Shown here piece by piece: positions 1 through 7,537 of a stretch of 64,000 nt of DNA (positions are counted from its first letter, which is position 1; the number at the start of each line of letters is the position of its first letter). The stretch covers positions 1 to 64,000 of the forward strand of contig NZ_RXLO01000006.1 of assembly GCF_003958645.1 (NCBI RefSeq), in the 5' to 3' direction. A program made the translations under genes and the position numbers. This DNA comes from Chitinophaga rhizosphaerae. GTDB lineage: Bacteria; Bacteroidota; Bacteroidia; Chitinophagales; Chitinophagaceae. Under the pieces are notes generated by a model. That model worked only from the letters and a program-made list of their open reading frames with translations, searched no databases and was not told the DNA's origin.

Positions 1-95
1 AAATCATTGAGTACATAAACTATTACAATAACCACAGAATCAAATTAAAACTAAACGGCTTGAGTCCAATACAATATCGAACTCAAGCCGCTTAA
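1..95 (+). CDS. IS3-family transposase (OrfB), C-terminal fragment
   Basis: Only the last ~30 codons lie in the window (reading frame from base 3; stop TAA at 93-95). The peptide carries the run YINYYNNHRIKLKLNGLSP followed by IQYRTQAA, the usual end of IS3/IS150-group integrase-type transposases (rve domain; the tail reads YNxxRxxxxLxGxSPxxYR in the family). The fragment is clearly more AT-rich than everything after it, which fits a recently acquired element. Its N-terminal part, including the DDE residues, would lie left of base 1, so whether it is intact cannot be judged. Family-level confidence is good; subgroup is inference. Confidence 0.85.
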   Translation, partial: IIEYINYYNNHRIKLKLNGLSPIQYRTQAA

Positions 96-127
96 TCTAA
101 AAAGTCCAACCTTTTGGGAGCACTACA
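1..127 (+). mobile_element. Right end of an IS3-family insertion sequence
   Basis: The transposase tail is followed by about 30 non-coding bases ending in GGGAGCACTACA, after which base composition shifts to that of the host genes. IS3-family ends finish in CA, so the boundary is probably base 127 (or 122). The left end and any target duplication are outside the window. The element sits about 37 bases beyond the stop codon of the convergent epimerase gene, so that gene is not disrupted. Confidence 0.7.
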
Positions 128-163
128 ATGATCGGGACGGCTTTCCTTTTTCACGAAATGCGA

Positions 164-1291
164 TTATTTGCGTACCGCGAAACGGTATACCGTTGTCTGC
201 CTGTAGGTTTCCCCCGGCCGGAGTATGGCGCTGGGGAACGACGGCTGGTTCGGAGCATCCGGGAAATGCTGGGTTTCCAGGCACATGCCGGCGTGTTTTC
301 CGTACACTGCGTTATTACGCGTATTATTCAGCGAACCGTCGAGGAAGTTGCCGCTATAGAACTGAACGCCTGGTTCGGTGGTGGCTACCGTCATCACACG
401 GCCGGAAACGGAATCGTACAGCATCCCGAATTCCTGCAGCCCCTCAGCTTCTTCCAGCACCCAGTTGTGGTCATAGCCGCCCTGGACCTGGCTAATGCGC
501 TCGCCGATCTTATGCGGCGCCGTGAAATCCATGGCAGTACCGGCCACGGAATCGAGGCGTCCCAGCGGGATGAGGTTTTCGTTCACCGGCGTGTAACGCG
601 ACGCGCGCAACTGCAGCTCGTGGCCCAGAATGTCGTGGCTCCGGCCGGCAGACAGGTTGAAATAGCTGTGATTGGTGAGGTTGATGGGCGTTGCCTTGTC
701 TGTAGTGACCGTATAGTCGATCTGCAGGGCATTGTCGGCCGTGAGTGTATAAACCACTTTCACGTCGAGGTTGCCGGGATAGCCTTCTTCCCCGTCTGCG
801 GAGCGGTATTCGAGCAGGAGGCTGGAATCGCCGGGCTGGGGCGTGGCTTTCCAGATCACTTTATCGAAGCCTTTCAGCCCGCCGTGCAGGGAATTGCCGT
901 TATTGTTGGGCGCCAGCTTGTAGGTGACACTGTCCAGCGAGAACTGCGCATTGGCGATGCGGTTGGCGTACCGGCCCACGAGCGTCCCGAAATAGGGGTT
1001 GCCGGCCTGGAGGTAGCCGCTCAGGCTGTCGTACGAAAGCACCACGTTGCCGGGCGCTCCGCTTTTATCTGGCGTGATGATATCCGTAATGATGCCGCCG
1101 TAGTTCAGGACCTTGACGATCATGCCGTTGGCGTTGGTGAGGGTGTATTGGGTGACTTCCGCGCCGCCCGTTTCGCCGTACCTGGCGCTGGTCAGCGATA
1201 CCAGGGGCGCTTTGCCGCCACCGTCGCCACAGGCGGTAAAAGCCATGATGCCACCGGTAGACAGGGCCATGAGGGTCGATAACTTTTTCAT
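164..1291 (-). CDS. galM: Aldose 1-epimerase (mutarotase), lipoprotein
   Basis: Interconverts alpha and beta anomers of aldoses such as galactose and glucose. The 375-residue protein opens with a lipoprotein signal, the lipobox FTAC placing the lipidated cysteine at 21, so it is exported and membrane-anchored, unlike cytoplasmic GalM of E. coli. The family's catalytic residues are visible: His136 in NSLHGG, His208 in NHSYFNL and Glu339 in CLETQHFPD. Length is normal for a GalM with an export signal. It is divergent from the NrtR-like regulator, and an inverted repeat between them suggests control by that protein. The secreted form points to a role on sugars released outside or in the periplasm. 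Confidence 0.93.
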   Translation of the reverse strand: MKKLSTLMALSTGGIMAFTACGDGGGKAPLVSLTSARYGETGGAEVTQYTLTNANGMIVKVLNYGGIITDIITPDKSGAPGNVVLSYDSLSGYLQAGNPYFGTLVGRYANRIANAQFSLDSVTYKLAPNNNGNSLHGGLKGFDKVIWKATPQPGDSSLLLEYRSADGEEGYPGNLDVKVVYTLTADNALQIDYTVTTDKATPINLTNHSYFNLSAGRSHDILGHELQLRASRYTPVNENLIPLGRLDSVAGTAMDFTAPHKIGERISQVQGGYDHNWVLEEAEGLQEFGMLYDSVSGRVMTVATTEPGVQFYSGNFLDGSLNNTRNNAVYGKHAGMCLETQHFPDAPNQPSFPSAILRPGETYRQTTVYRFAVRK

Positions 1292-1317
1292 GTAGAACGT
1301 GAAATTTTAAAACAGAA

Positions 1318-1357
1318 TTCGGGTTTAATCCTTTAAATATCTGGATTAAATCCCGAA
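1318..1357. promoter_or_regulatory. Inverted repeat, likely operator for the NrtR-like regulator
   Basis: Left arm TTCGGGTTTAATCC (1318-1331) and right arm GGATTAAATCCCGAA (1343-1357) are reverse complements apart from one extra A, separated by an 11-base AT-rich spacer. It lies in the 148-base gap between two divergent genes, so it is not a terminator, and it is well placed to control both. Binding by the adjacent regulator is inference. Confidence 0.6.
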
Positions 1358-1439
1358 ATTTCCAGCCAATTTTTCAGGAATGTTTGATAAATTGTCTGTG
1401 CGACATTTATATCGTGACCACGCAAAAAACTGATCCGCC

Positions 1440-2150
1440 TTGAGAATCGCCCAATACTCCAGCAAAAACAGGATGCTGGTGGCCGTAGACTGTATCATAT
1501 TTGGATTTGACGGAACGGAGCTGAAGCTGCTCCTCATCAAACGGGGCTTCGAGCCCGAGAAGGGCCGCTGGAGCCTAGCCGGCGGACTTATGAAGCGAGA
1601 CGAGAACATCGATCTTGCGGCGAGCCGTGTGTTGAAAGAGCTGACCGGCCTGGAGAACGTGTACATGGAACAGTTGTACATTTTCGGGGAAGTGGAGCGC
1701 GATCCGGTTGACCGCACCCTGTCCGTCGTATATTCCAGCCTGATCGACATTAACCGGTACACGCAGCAGATCAACCAGGACTACCATGCCGAGTGGTTCC
1801 CCCTCAAAAAGCTGCCGTCCCTCATTTTCGACCATCGCGACATGGTGGCCCTGGCGCAGCAGAAACTCCGCTACAAAGCCGCCTTCCACCCCATCGTATT
1901 CGAAATGCTCCCGGAAAAATTCACCCTCCCCCAGCTCCAGCACCTCTACGAAGGTATTTTCGACACGCTGATGGATAAACGTAATTTTTCCCGGAAAGTA
2001 TTGTCGACCGGGCTGCTCGTAAAGCAGAAAGACAAAGAAAAGGCCACCTCCAAAAGAGGCGCCTTTTACTATAAGCTCGACAAGCGGAAGTACCAGACCA
2101 AATTCAACGCTTTCCTAAATTTCATTCCCAACCCGGATTCCATCCGCTAG
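1440..2150 (+). CDS. NrtR-like Nudix transcriptional regulator
   Basis: Residues ~10-150 form a Nudix fold and the C-terminal ~80 residues (ending KRGAFYYKLDKRKYQTKF) match the winged-helix domain of the NrtR family, many of which in Bacteroidota control sugar catabolic genes. The Nudix box is degenerate: where catalytic enzymes have REUxEExGU, this one reads RVLKELTGL, so two of the glutamates are missing and hydrolysis is unlikely; the domain probably senses a ligand. The start given is TTG at 1440; an ATG at 1473 is a good alternative because the conserved fold begins right after it. It is divergent from the epimerase gene with an inverted repeat between, and its stop overlaps the convergent DUF885 gene. 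Confidence 0.85.
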   Translation: MRIAQYSSKNRMLVAVDCIIFGFDGTELKLLLIKRGFEPEKGRWSLAGGLMKRDENIDLAASRVLKELTGLENVYMEQLYIFGEVERDPVDRTLSVVYSSLIDINRYTQQINQDYHAEWFPLKKLPSLIFDHRDMVALAQQKLRYKAAFHPIVFEMLPEKFTLPQLQHLYEGIFDTLMDKRNFSRKVLSTGLLVKQKDKEKATSKRGAFYYKLDKRKYQTKFNAFLNFIPNPDSIR

Positions 2151-3862
2151 AGCGGGTAAAACCGCCAGCTGGACTTGAAATCCTTACCGGGCAGCTTGTC
2201 CAGCAGAATGGCGCGCACCATTTCCACCGGCATCGCGTTTTCACGGATGATGGCGTCGTGGAAATCGCGGATATTCATTTTCCCGCTGTCTACCAGTTCC
2301 TTCTTCAATGCTTCGAACTGCAACCCGCCGATCATGTAAGCGATCTGGTACAGCGGACCGTACCCGCCGGTGAACGAGCGGCGCACTTCGCCTTCGGCGT
2401 TGGCGCGTTCGTGGTTGACGCGTTCCACGAGGAAATCGATGCATTGCTGCGGCGTCCATTTGTGGGTATGATAGCTGAGGGAAAAGATGATGCGCGCGCA
2501 ACGGTGCATCCGCCAGAACAGCATGCCCACGCGGTCTTCCGCAGATCGGGGAAAGCCCTTGTCCCACAACAGCCGCTCCCAGTACAACGCCCAGCCTTCC
2601 GTCCAGAAAGGGGTATCGAAGTGGCGATAGGCTTTGTAGCGGTCGTTCATGAACTGCTGCAAACCGTGGCCCGCCAGCAATTCGTGATGCACCACGGCAC
2701 GGGAGAAATGGGGGTTGTTGCCGCGGATCGACATCATTTTATCGTCGTGGCTCATCGTGTTGGTCGGAAAGGCGATCAGCAGCTCTTCCCCGCCCAGGAA
2801 AAACGGCGCCACCAGCTGCCTTTCGGGCGACAGCATGTTCATCCGCCAGGTTTCCTCGGCCAGTGGTGGCAACGAGATCAATTGATGTTCCTTCAGAAAC
2901 GCGACGGACTCGTTGTACAGCCCCAACATCGCTTCCGGCTGCGAGCCGGGTTCCACGGAAGTACCTTTTACCTTTTCCATGGCGGCTTTCCAGTTGTCGC
3001 CGAACCCCATGTCGCGGGAGGCTTTGAGCATTTCCTTTTCGCACCAGGCGAATTCGCGGTTGGCGATGGCGATCAGCTCGTCGGGCGAGTACGGGATCAT
3101 TTCGTGTTGCAGCAACACTTGCACACCGGCCTGGCCGATAGGGTTGCCGATGATGCCGGAACCATCGTCTTTCTGCGACGGCGCGCGTTTGGCGATCTGT
3201 TGGAAGGTGTTCGCGTATTGGCCCAGGAGGCTATCCAGCTCCCGGTACGGCGCCGGCATCCACCACGAAAAACGGGGATCGAAGCCGGTGTAGAAATCGT
3301 ATGTGCTTTTGATGGCCTGCTGCAAGCCCCGTGCGATGCCGGCGCCGCGTTGGGCCAGGAAGGGCGTTAGCGAACTGTCTTTCGCCAGCAAAGTCAGCTG
3401 CACGCGGACGGCCTTGCCCGCCTGGTTCCACGCGGCGGCGAGGGCGCGGGCGTTGGGCGTGAGGCCCCTGCGCCTGCGGGCTTCAGCGGCATAGAGCGAA
3501 TCAGCGAAAGGGAAATATTGCCTCAACTGCGCCGTTTCCGCCTTTTCGACGGTCAGCAAATTGCGCTCCTGTTGCAGGTTACGGCGGAACAGTACGTAAT
3601 CCGCGCGGGAGCCCACCGGCAGTTGGTCCCAATCCAGCGCCGCCAGCCTTTGCAGGTAATCCGCATACAGTTTTTCCAGCCTTTCCCGCCGTTCGGGCGA
3701 GTTGCGGATGGCGTAAAACCGTTGCAGGATGCCGCGGTCGGCTTCGAATTGCACCATAATATTGTTGACTTCGCTGGTTTGCGCGTAGAGGTCGGTATCG
3801 GGGCGCTGCGCCATAGCGGTGGCCGAAAGCAGCAGCAGGCAGCAGGAAAGGAAATGTTTCAT
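2147..3862 (-). CDS. DUF885 family secreted metalloprotein
   Basis: A 571-residue protein with a Sec signal peptide (cleavage near ATAMAQ, residue 19). It has the DUF885 zinc-site signature: HELLAGH at 393-399 (His393, Glu394, His399) and a downstream acidic residue in FWTEGWALYWE (Glu422). The layout resembles HExxH-type metallopeptidases with a stretched motif, so peptidase activity in the periplasm is likely but the substrate is unknown. Length is typical for the family. The 3' end overlaps the stop of the convergent regulator gene by four bases, with no terminator visible between them. Confidence 0.85.
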   Translation of the reverse strand: MKHFLSCCLLLLSATAMAQRPDTDLYAQTSEVNNIMVQFEADRGILQRFYAIRNSPERRERLEKLYADYLQRLAALDWDQLPVGSRADYVLFRRNLQQERNLLTVEKAETAQLRQYFPFADSLYAAEARRRRGLTPNARALAAAWNQAGKAVRVQLTLLAKDSSLTPFLAQRGAGIARGLQQAIKSTYDFYTGFDPRFSWWMPAPYRELDSLLGQYANTFQQIAKRAPSQKDDGSGIIGNPIGQAGVQVLLQHEMIPYSPDELIAIANREFAWCEKEMLKASRDMGFGDNWKAAMEKVKGTSVEPGSQPEAMLGLYNESVAFLKEHQLISLPPLAEETWRMNMLSPERQLVAPFFLGGEELLIAFPTNTMSHDDKMMSIRGNNPHFSRAVVHHELLAGHGLQQFMNDRYKAYRHFDTPFWTEGWALYWERLLWDKGFPRSAEDRVGMLFWRMHRCARIIFSLSYHTHKWTPQQCIDFLVERVNHERANAEGEVRRSFTGGYGPLYQIAYMIGGLQFEALKKELVDSGKMNIRDFHDAIIRENAMPVEMVRAILLDKLPGKDFKSSWRFYPL

Positions 3863-3882
3863 GGCAGGTAGCGATAGTGTTG

Positions 3883-3917
3883 TAAAAAAAAAGCGCTCTC
3901 CCGGTAAAGGAGAGCGC
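3883..3917 (-). terminator. Intrinsic terminator of the GH109 gene
   Basis: Arms GCGCTCTCC (3893-3901) and GGAGAGCGC (3909-3917) pair perfectly; on the minus strand the hairpin is followed by a run of about nine Ts (bases 3883-3892). It lies just past the stop of the GH109 gene and just before the start of the DUF885 gene, so the two genes are probably separate transcripts. Confidence 0.85.
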
Positions 3918-3939
3918 CAGGTATCGATTGCGTGCGGGA

Positions 3940-5397
3940 TTAGTGCACGTTCAGTTGCTTGGACTCACCTTTCTTTTCCACATTGATCACGCCGGTGGTG
4001 CCGCCGCCTTTCAGCGTCAGTTCAACGGGTGCATTGGTTTTCCAGGCGCCGCGGGTAAAGTCGGGAATATCTACGCTGGAAGAACGTTTCGCGATGGATT
4101 TTCCGCTCAGCGGGAAGATGCAGCTCCATGCCACGCCGTCGTACACGTCCTGGTCCAGCGGGAGGCCGTTGCGCAGACAGTCGATGAGGCGCCAGTCCAT
4201 CATGAAGTCCATACCGCCGTGACCGCCGACTTTCTTCGCCATTTCACCGATTTTGCGGATGATTTCCGGTGTGTACTGGTCGTAAAGTTTCTTCAGTTCG
4301 GCTTCGGAGATCCAGTCGTGACCAAAAGCGATACGTTCGGGATCGGGCCATTTGCTGGCTACGCCTTTGGTGCCGCTCACGAGGTGGATGCGGGAATACG
4401 GGCGGGGGGAAGTTACGTCGTGCTGTACCATCAACGTCTTGCCCTTAGCGGTTTTGATGGTGGTGGTGTTCATCTGGCCGCGGTAGTTTTTGCCTACGAA
4501 TTCGTTGAAGAACGGATCTTCGGCTGCTTTCGCTTTCGCCATTTCGCCCATCATGAAATCGTTGCTGGACATAGACACGAGATAATCCATTTTATCGCCG
4601 CGGTTGATGTTCATGCACTGTGCGATGGGGCCGAGGCCGTGGGTCGGGTAGAGGCTGCCGTTGTGCGCGATGTTCTCGCGGAGGCGCCACATGTTCTGGT
4701 ACCCTTTTTTGGAGAAGTTGAGATCGCGCAGATCGTGGATATACGCGCCTTCTGCGTGTACGATCTCGCCGAAGAGGCCCTGGCGCGCCATGTTGAGCGT
4801 CAGCAGCTCGAAGAAGTCGTAGCAGCAGTTCTCCAGCATCATGCAATGCTTTTTGGTGCGCTCGGAAGTTTCCACGAGTTTCCAGCAATCTTCGAGCGTC
4901 AGCGCAATGGGCACTTCGGACGCTGCGTGGCAACCGTGTTCCATGGCGTATAGGGCCATGGGGGTGTGGAGAGCCCAGGGCGTGGTGATATACACCAGGT
5001 CCAGTTTCTCCTTATCGATCATTTCCTTCCAGCCATTGGCGCCGGAATATTCCCTGGCGGCAGGGCGGCCCATTTTCGTAACGATGGCGTTCGATTTGGT
5101 GGCGCGCTCGGGCAACAGGTCGCAGATGGCTACGATCTCAACACCGTCGATATACGACATACGCTGAACCGCACCCGGCCCGCGCATACCCTGTCCGATG
5201 AAACCGATCCGCACCCTGTCGATCTTGGGAGCAGCGTAACCGCTCATGTTGAAGCGTTGCGATTTCTTGGATTGATCCAACGCGATTTTCAGTTCCTCAT
5301 CGCTGGGAACGGAAGATGCGAAAGACGGGATACCGGTCATCAGTGCGCCGGAACCGATCGCCAGGTGGCGAAGGAAATTTCTCCGATTTGAACTCAT
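3940..5397 (-). CDS. GH109 family glycosidase (alpha-N-acetylgalactosaminidase-like), Tat-exported
   Basis: A 485-residue Gfo/Idh/MocA-fold protein. The N-terminus has a twin-arginine signal (NRRNFLR at 4-10 followed by a hydrophobic stretch), fitting export of a folded, NAD-bound enzyme. The Rossmann motif GFIGQGMRG lies at 65-73. The stretch HCMMLENCCYDFFELLTLN and the C-terminal KSIAKRSSSVDIPDFTRGAW are hallmarks of GH109, whose characterised members remove terminal alpha-GalNAc through NAD-dependent redox chemistry. Activity on GalNAc here is inferred from the family. It is a single gene with its own terminator, so regulation is not obvious. Confidence 0.85.
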   Translation of the reverse strand: MSSNRRNFLRHLAIGSGALMTGIPSFASSVPSDEELKIALDQSKKSQRFNMSGYAAPKIDRVRIGFIGQGMRGPGAVQRMSYIDGVEIVAICDLLPERATKSNAIVTKMGRPAAREYSGANGWKEMIDKEKLDLVYITTPWALHTPMALYAMEHGCHAASEVPIALTLEDCWKLVETSERTKKHCMMLENCCYDFFELLTLNMARQGLFGEIVHAEGAYIHDLRDLNFSKKGYQNMWRLRENIAHNGSLYPTHGLGPIAQCMNINRGDKMDYLVSMSSNDFMMGEMAKAKAAEDPFFNEFVGKNYRGQMNTTTIKTAKGKTLMVQHDVTSPRPYSRIHLVSGTKGVASKWPDPERIAFGHDWISEAELKKLYDQYTPEIIRKIGEMAKKVGGHGGMDFMMDWRLIDCLRNGLPLDQDVYDGVAWSCIFPLSGKSIAKRSSSVDIPDFTRGAWKTNAPVELTLKGGGTTGVINVEKKGESKQLNVH

Positions 5398-5532
5398 AGT
5401 GAATTGGTTGAGCTTGTAGACAATAAAGAGCCGGTTAAATTAATAAACATTTCCACTTTTTTCAGAAAACCTCCACTAACGGTGAAAATTGTTGAAGAAA
5501 TTATCAAATAACTGGATGGAATGGCAGAAGAA

Positions 5533-5556
5533 GCGGGCAACCGGTAGGCCGCCCGC
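5533..5556 (-). terminator. Probable terminator of the dipeptidase E gene
   Basis: GCGGGC (5533-5538) pairs with GCCCGC (5551-5556); on the minus strand the hairpin is followed by TTCTTC. It lies directly past the stop of the convergently read peptidase gene. The T-tract is weak, so confidence is moderate. Confidence 0.5.
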
Positions 5557-5581
5557 TAAATATTTAGCTGGGAAAGGGGGA

Positions 5582-6286
5582 TCAGATGAGGGACAGGTTA
5601 CCACCGGCCGACATTTCATACGGTTCATGACCGGCTTTGAAGATCCTGGCGCTGAGATTGCCCCGCAGTGCGATCTCCGTTCCCTTCACTTCGATCCAGC
5701 TGCCTTCGCGGAGGCCTACTACCGGCACGTTTTGCTGGGTGTGGAATTCGCGGATGCGGGTTTCACGGGTTTCGCCCATATGCCCGGAATCGGGTTGCGG
5801 ATCGAGGTAATGGGGGTTGAGGTTGAAGGGGACCAGGTTCATGGTCTGGAAACTGGGCGGGTACACGATGGGCATGTCGTTGGTGGTTTGCATGTTCACC
5901 CCGCCGATGTTGCTGCCGGCGCTCGTGCCCAGATACGGCTTCCCTCCTTCCACTTCGGCGGCCAGCAAATCCATCAGTTTATTTTCGTGCATTTGTTTTA
6001 CCAGGAGGAAGGTGTTGCCGCCGCCGGTGAAGTAACCCGCAGCATGGCGGATGGCCACTTCCGGATCGGGAAAAGTATGCAGGCCCCGCACCTTTATACC
6101 CCAGGCAGCGAAAGCCGCTGCGGCGCGGGCGGTGTAATCGTCATGGGAAATGCCGCCGGGGCGCGCATATGGGATGAAAACGATTTCCGGGATGCCGGCG
6201 AACAGTTCGCGGATAGCGGGTTCCAGGTAAGTGAGGTAATCCTGGCCGAATAAAGTCGATGTACTGGCTAAAACAATCTTTCGCAT
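5582..6286 (-). CDS. pepE: Dipeptidase E (peptidase S51)
   Basis: Hydrolyses dipeptides with an N-terminal aspartate in the cytoplasm. The 234-residue protein has the S51 nucleophile in GTSAGSN (Ser122), Asp137 and His159 in NPHYLD, each two residues beyond the E. coli PepE triad (Ser120, Asp135, His157). Length matches the family and there is no signal peptide. It is divergent from map, with a 210-base gap in which I see no clear promoter box, and has a hairpin after its stop. The call is secure. Confidence 0.93.
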   Translation of the reverse strand: MRKIVLASTSTLFGQDYLTYLEPAIRELFAGIPEIVFIPYARPGGISHDDYTARAAAAFAAWGIKVRGLHTFPDPEVAIRHAAGYFTGGGNTFLLVKQMHENKLMDLLAAEVEGGKPYLGTSAGSNIGGVNMQTTNDMPIVYPPSFQTMNLVPFNLNPHYLDPQPDSGHMGETRETRIREFHTQQNVPVVGLREGSWIEVKGTEIALRGNLSARIFKAGHEPYEMSAGGNLSLI

Positions 6287-6496
6287 GTCCTAAATTACGG
6301 AACCCTCGGCAAACGGTAAGGCGGGAAGCCTGGATTTTTGGGAAGAGGGAAATAAAAATCTGCGGAGCCACCGATAAATGGCCTCGCGGCATAGGCGCCC
6401 AAACGCCTCACCCGCCCCGGCAAGCCGCCTGGGCACTAATACCCACGCGTCAATGCCTAATATTGATTAACTTGCGGCAAACAGATTACGAAACCC

Positions 6497-7261
6497 ATGT
6501 CTATCACGAACGAAGCGGAATTACAGGGCATGCGGGCGGCCGGAGAAGCGGTGGCCCTCACCCTGAAAGCGATGCGGGAACACGCCCGCCCGGGAATGTC
6601 TACCGGCGAACTCGACGAATTTGGCAATGCCGTGCTGGCTGCCTTCGGGGCCAAAAGCGCGCCCAAACTTACGTACGGTTTCCCCGGCTGGACCTGCATC
6701 TCGGTCAACAACGAGATCGCGCACGGCATCCCCTCGGTGAAGCGCATCCTCCAGGAGGGCGACCTCGTGAATGTGGACGTATCCGCCGAGCTGAACGGAT
6801 TTTGGGCGGATAACGGCGGTTCATTCGTGCTTGGGGAAGATATTCACGGCCATCAGAAACTCGTGGATGCCTCGCGCGATATTCTCCGCAAAGCGATCGC
6901 CAATATCCGCGACGGCGTGAAAATCGCCGAAATCGGGGGATTGATCGAAGCGGAAGCGAAGAAAAGAGGTTTCCGGGTGATAGAAAACCTCACCGGCCAC
7001 GGCATCGGCCGCAGCCTCCACGAAGAGCCCCACTCCATCGCCAATTACTACGACAAATACAACCGCGTCCGCTTCCGCAAAAACGGCGTGGTAGCCATCG
7101 AAACCTTCATTTCCACCCGGGCCACCTGGGCCTACGAAAACGGCGATGGCTGGACGCTCCAGACCAAAGACGGCAGCTTCGTGGCGCAACATGAACATAC
7201 CATCATGGTCACCGACGGCGCACCCGTCCTCCTCACCGAAGGCAACGACATCTGGAGTTAA
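6497..7261 (+). CDS. map: Methionine aminopeptidase, type I
   Basis: Removes the initiator methionine from nascent proteins. The 254-residue protein holds all five metal ligands of type I enzymes: Asp94 (VNVDVS), Asp105 (WADNGG), His168 (TGHGIG), Glu202 (AIETF) and Glu233 (HEHTIM), plus the conserved His76 (AHGIPS). Bacteroidota often encode one map copy in the ribosomal protein cluster; this free-standing gene may be a second copy (inference). An intrinsic terminator follows directly. Confidence 0.95.
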   Translation: MSITNEAELQGMRAAGEAVALTLKAMREHARPGMSTGELDEFGNAVLAAFGAKSAPKLTYGFPGWTCISVNNEIAHGIPSVKRILQEGDLVNVDVSAELNGFWADNGGSFVLGEDIHGHQKLVDASRDILRKAIANIRDGVKIAEIGGLIEAEAKKRGFRVIENLTGHGIGRSLHEEPHSIANYYDKYNRVRFRKNGVVAIETFISTRATWAYENGDGWTLQTKDGSFVAQHEHTIMVTDGAPVLLTEGNDIWS

Positions 7262-7282
7262 TTTCTTTCCAAATAATACACG

Positions 7283-7316
7283 ACGACAGTCCCCTCCCGG
7301 AGACTGTCGTTTTTTA
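7283..7316 (+). terminator. Intrinsic terminator after map
   Basis: ACGACAGTC (7283-7291) and GACTGTCGT (7302-7310) form a nine-pair stem followed by six Ts. It begins 22 bases past the map stop codon. Confidence 0.9.
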
Positions 7317-7341
7317 TTTATCCCAAAAAATATTCGCAAAT

Positions 7342-7357
7342 ATGCAATCGTTTGCAT
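7342..7357. promoter_or_regulatory. LacI-family type operator upstream of the PL6 lyase
   Basis: ATGCAATCGTTTGCAT is a near-perfect palindrome around a central CG, the form expected for LacI/GalR-family operators. The same 16 bases recur at 50688-50703, also upstream of a secreted T9SS protein. The flanks are also similar (TATA then TCGAAT after the core in both). It lies about 180 bases before the lyase start codon; no regulator gene of this family is in the window. Confidence 0.65.
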
Positions 7358-7537
7358 ATATTCGAATCCAGCCATTCCCGATAGTTATGAAAACGCTTGT
7401 CCACACATTGAAAAACGTTCTCCGCCAATGCACTTTCATGCCTGGCAAGCATGGATAATTAACTCGTTTCCGCAAAGAAAACACGATCATCTTCCCGTCT
7501 GCCGGACCGTATTTTATTCATCACCCAAATTCCACTT

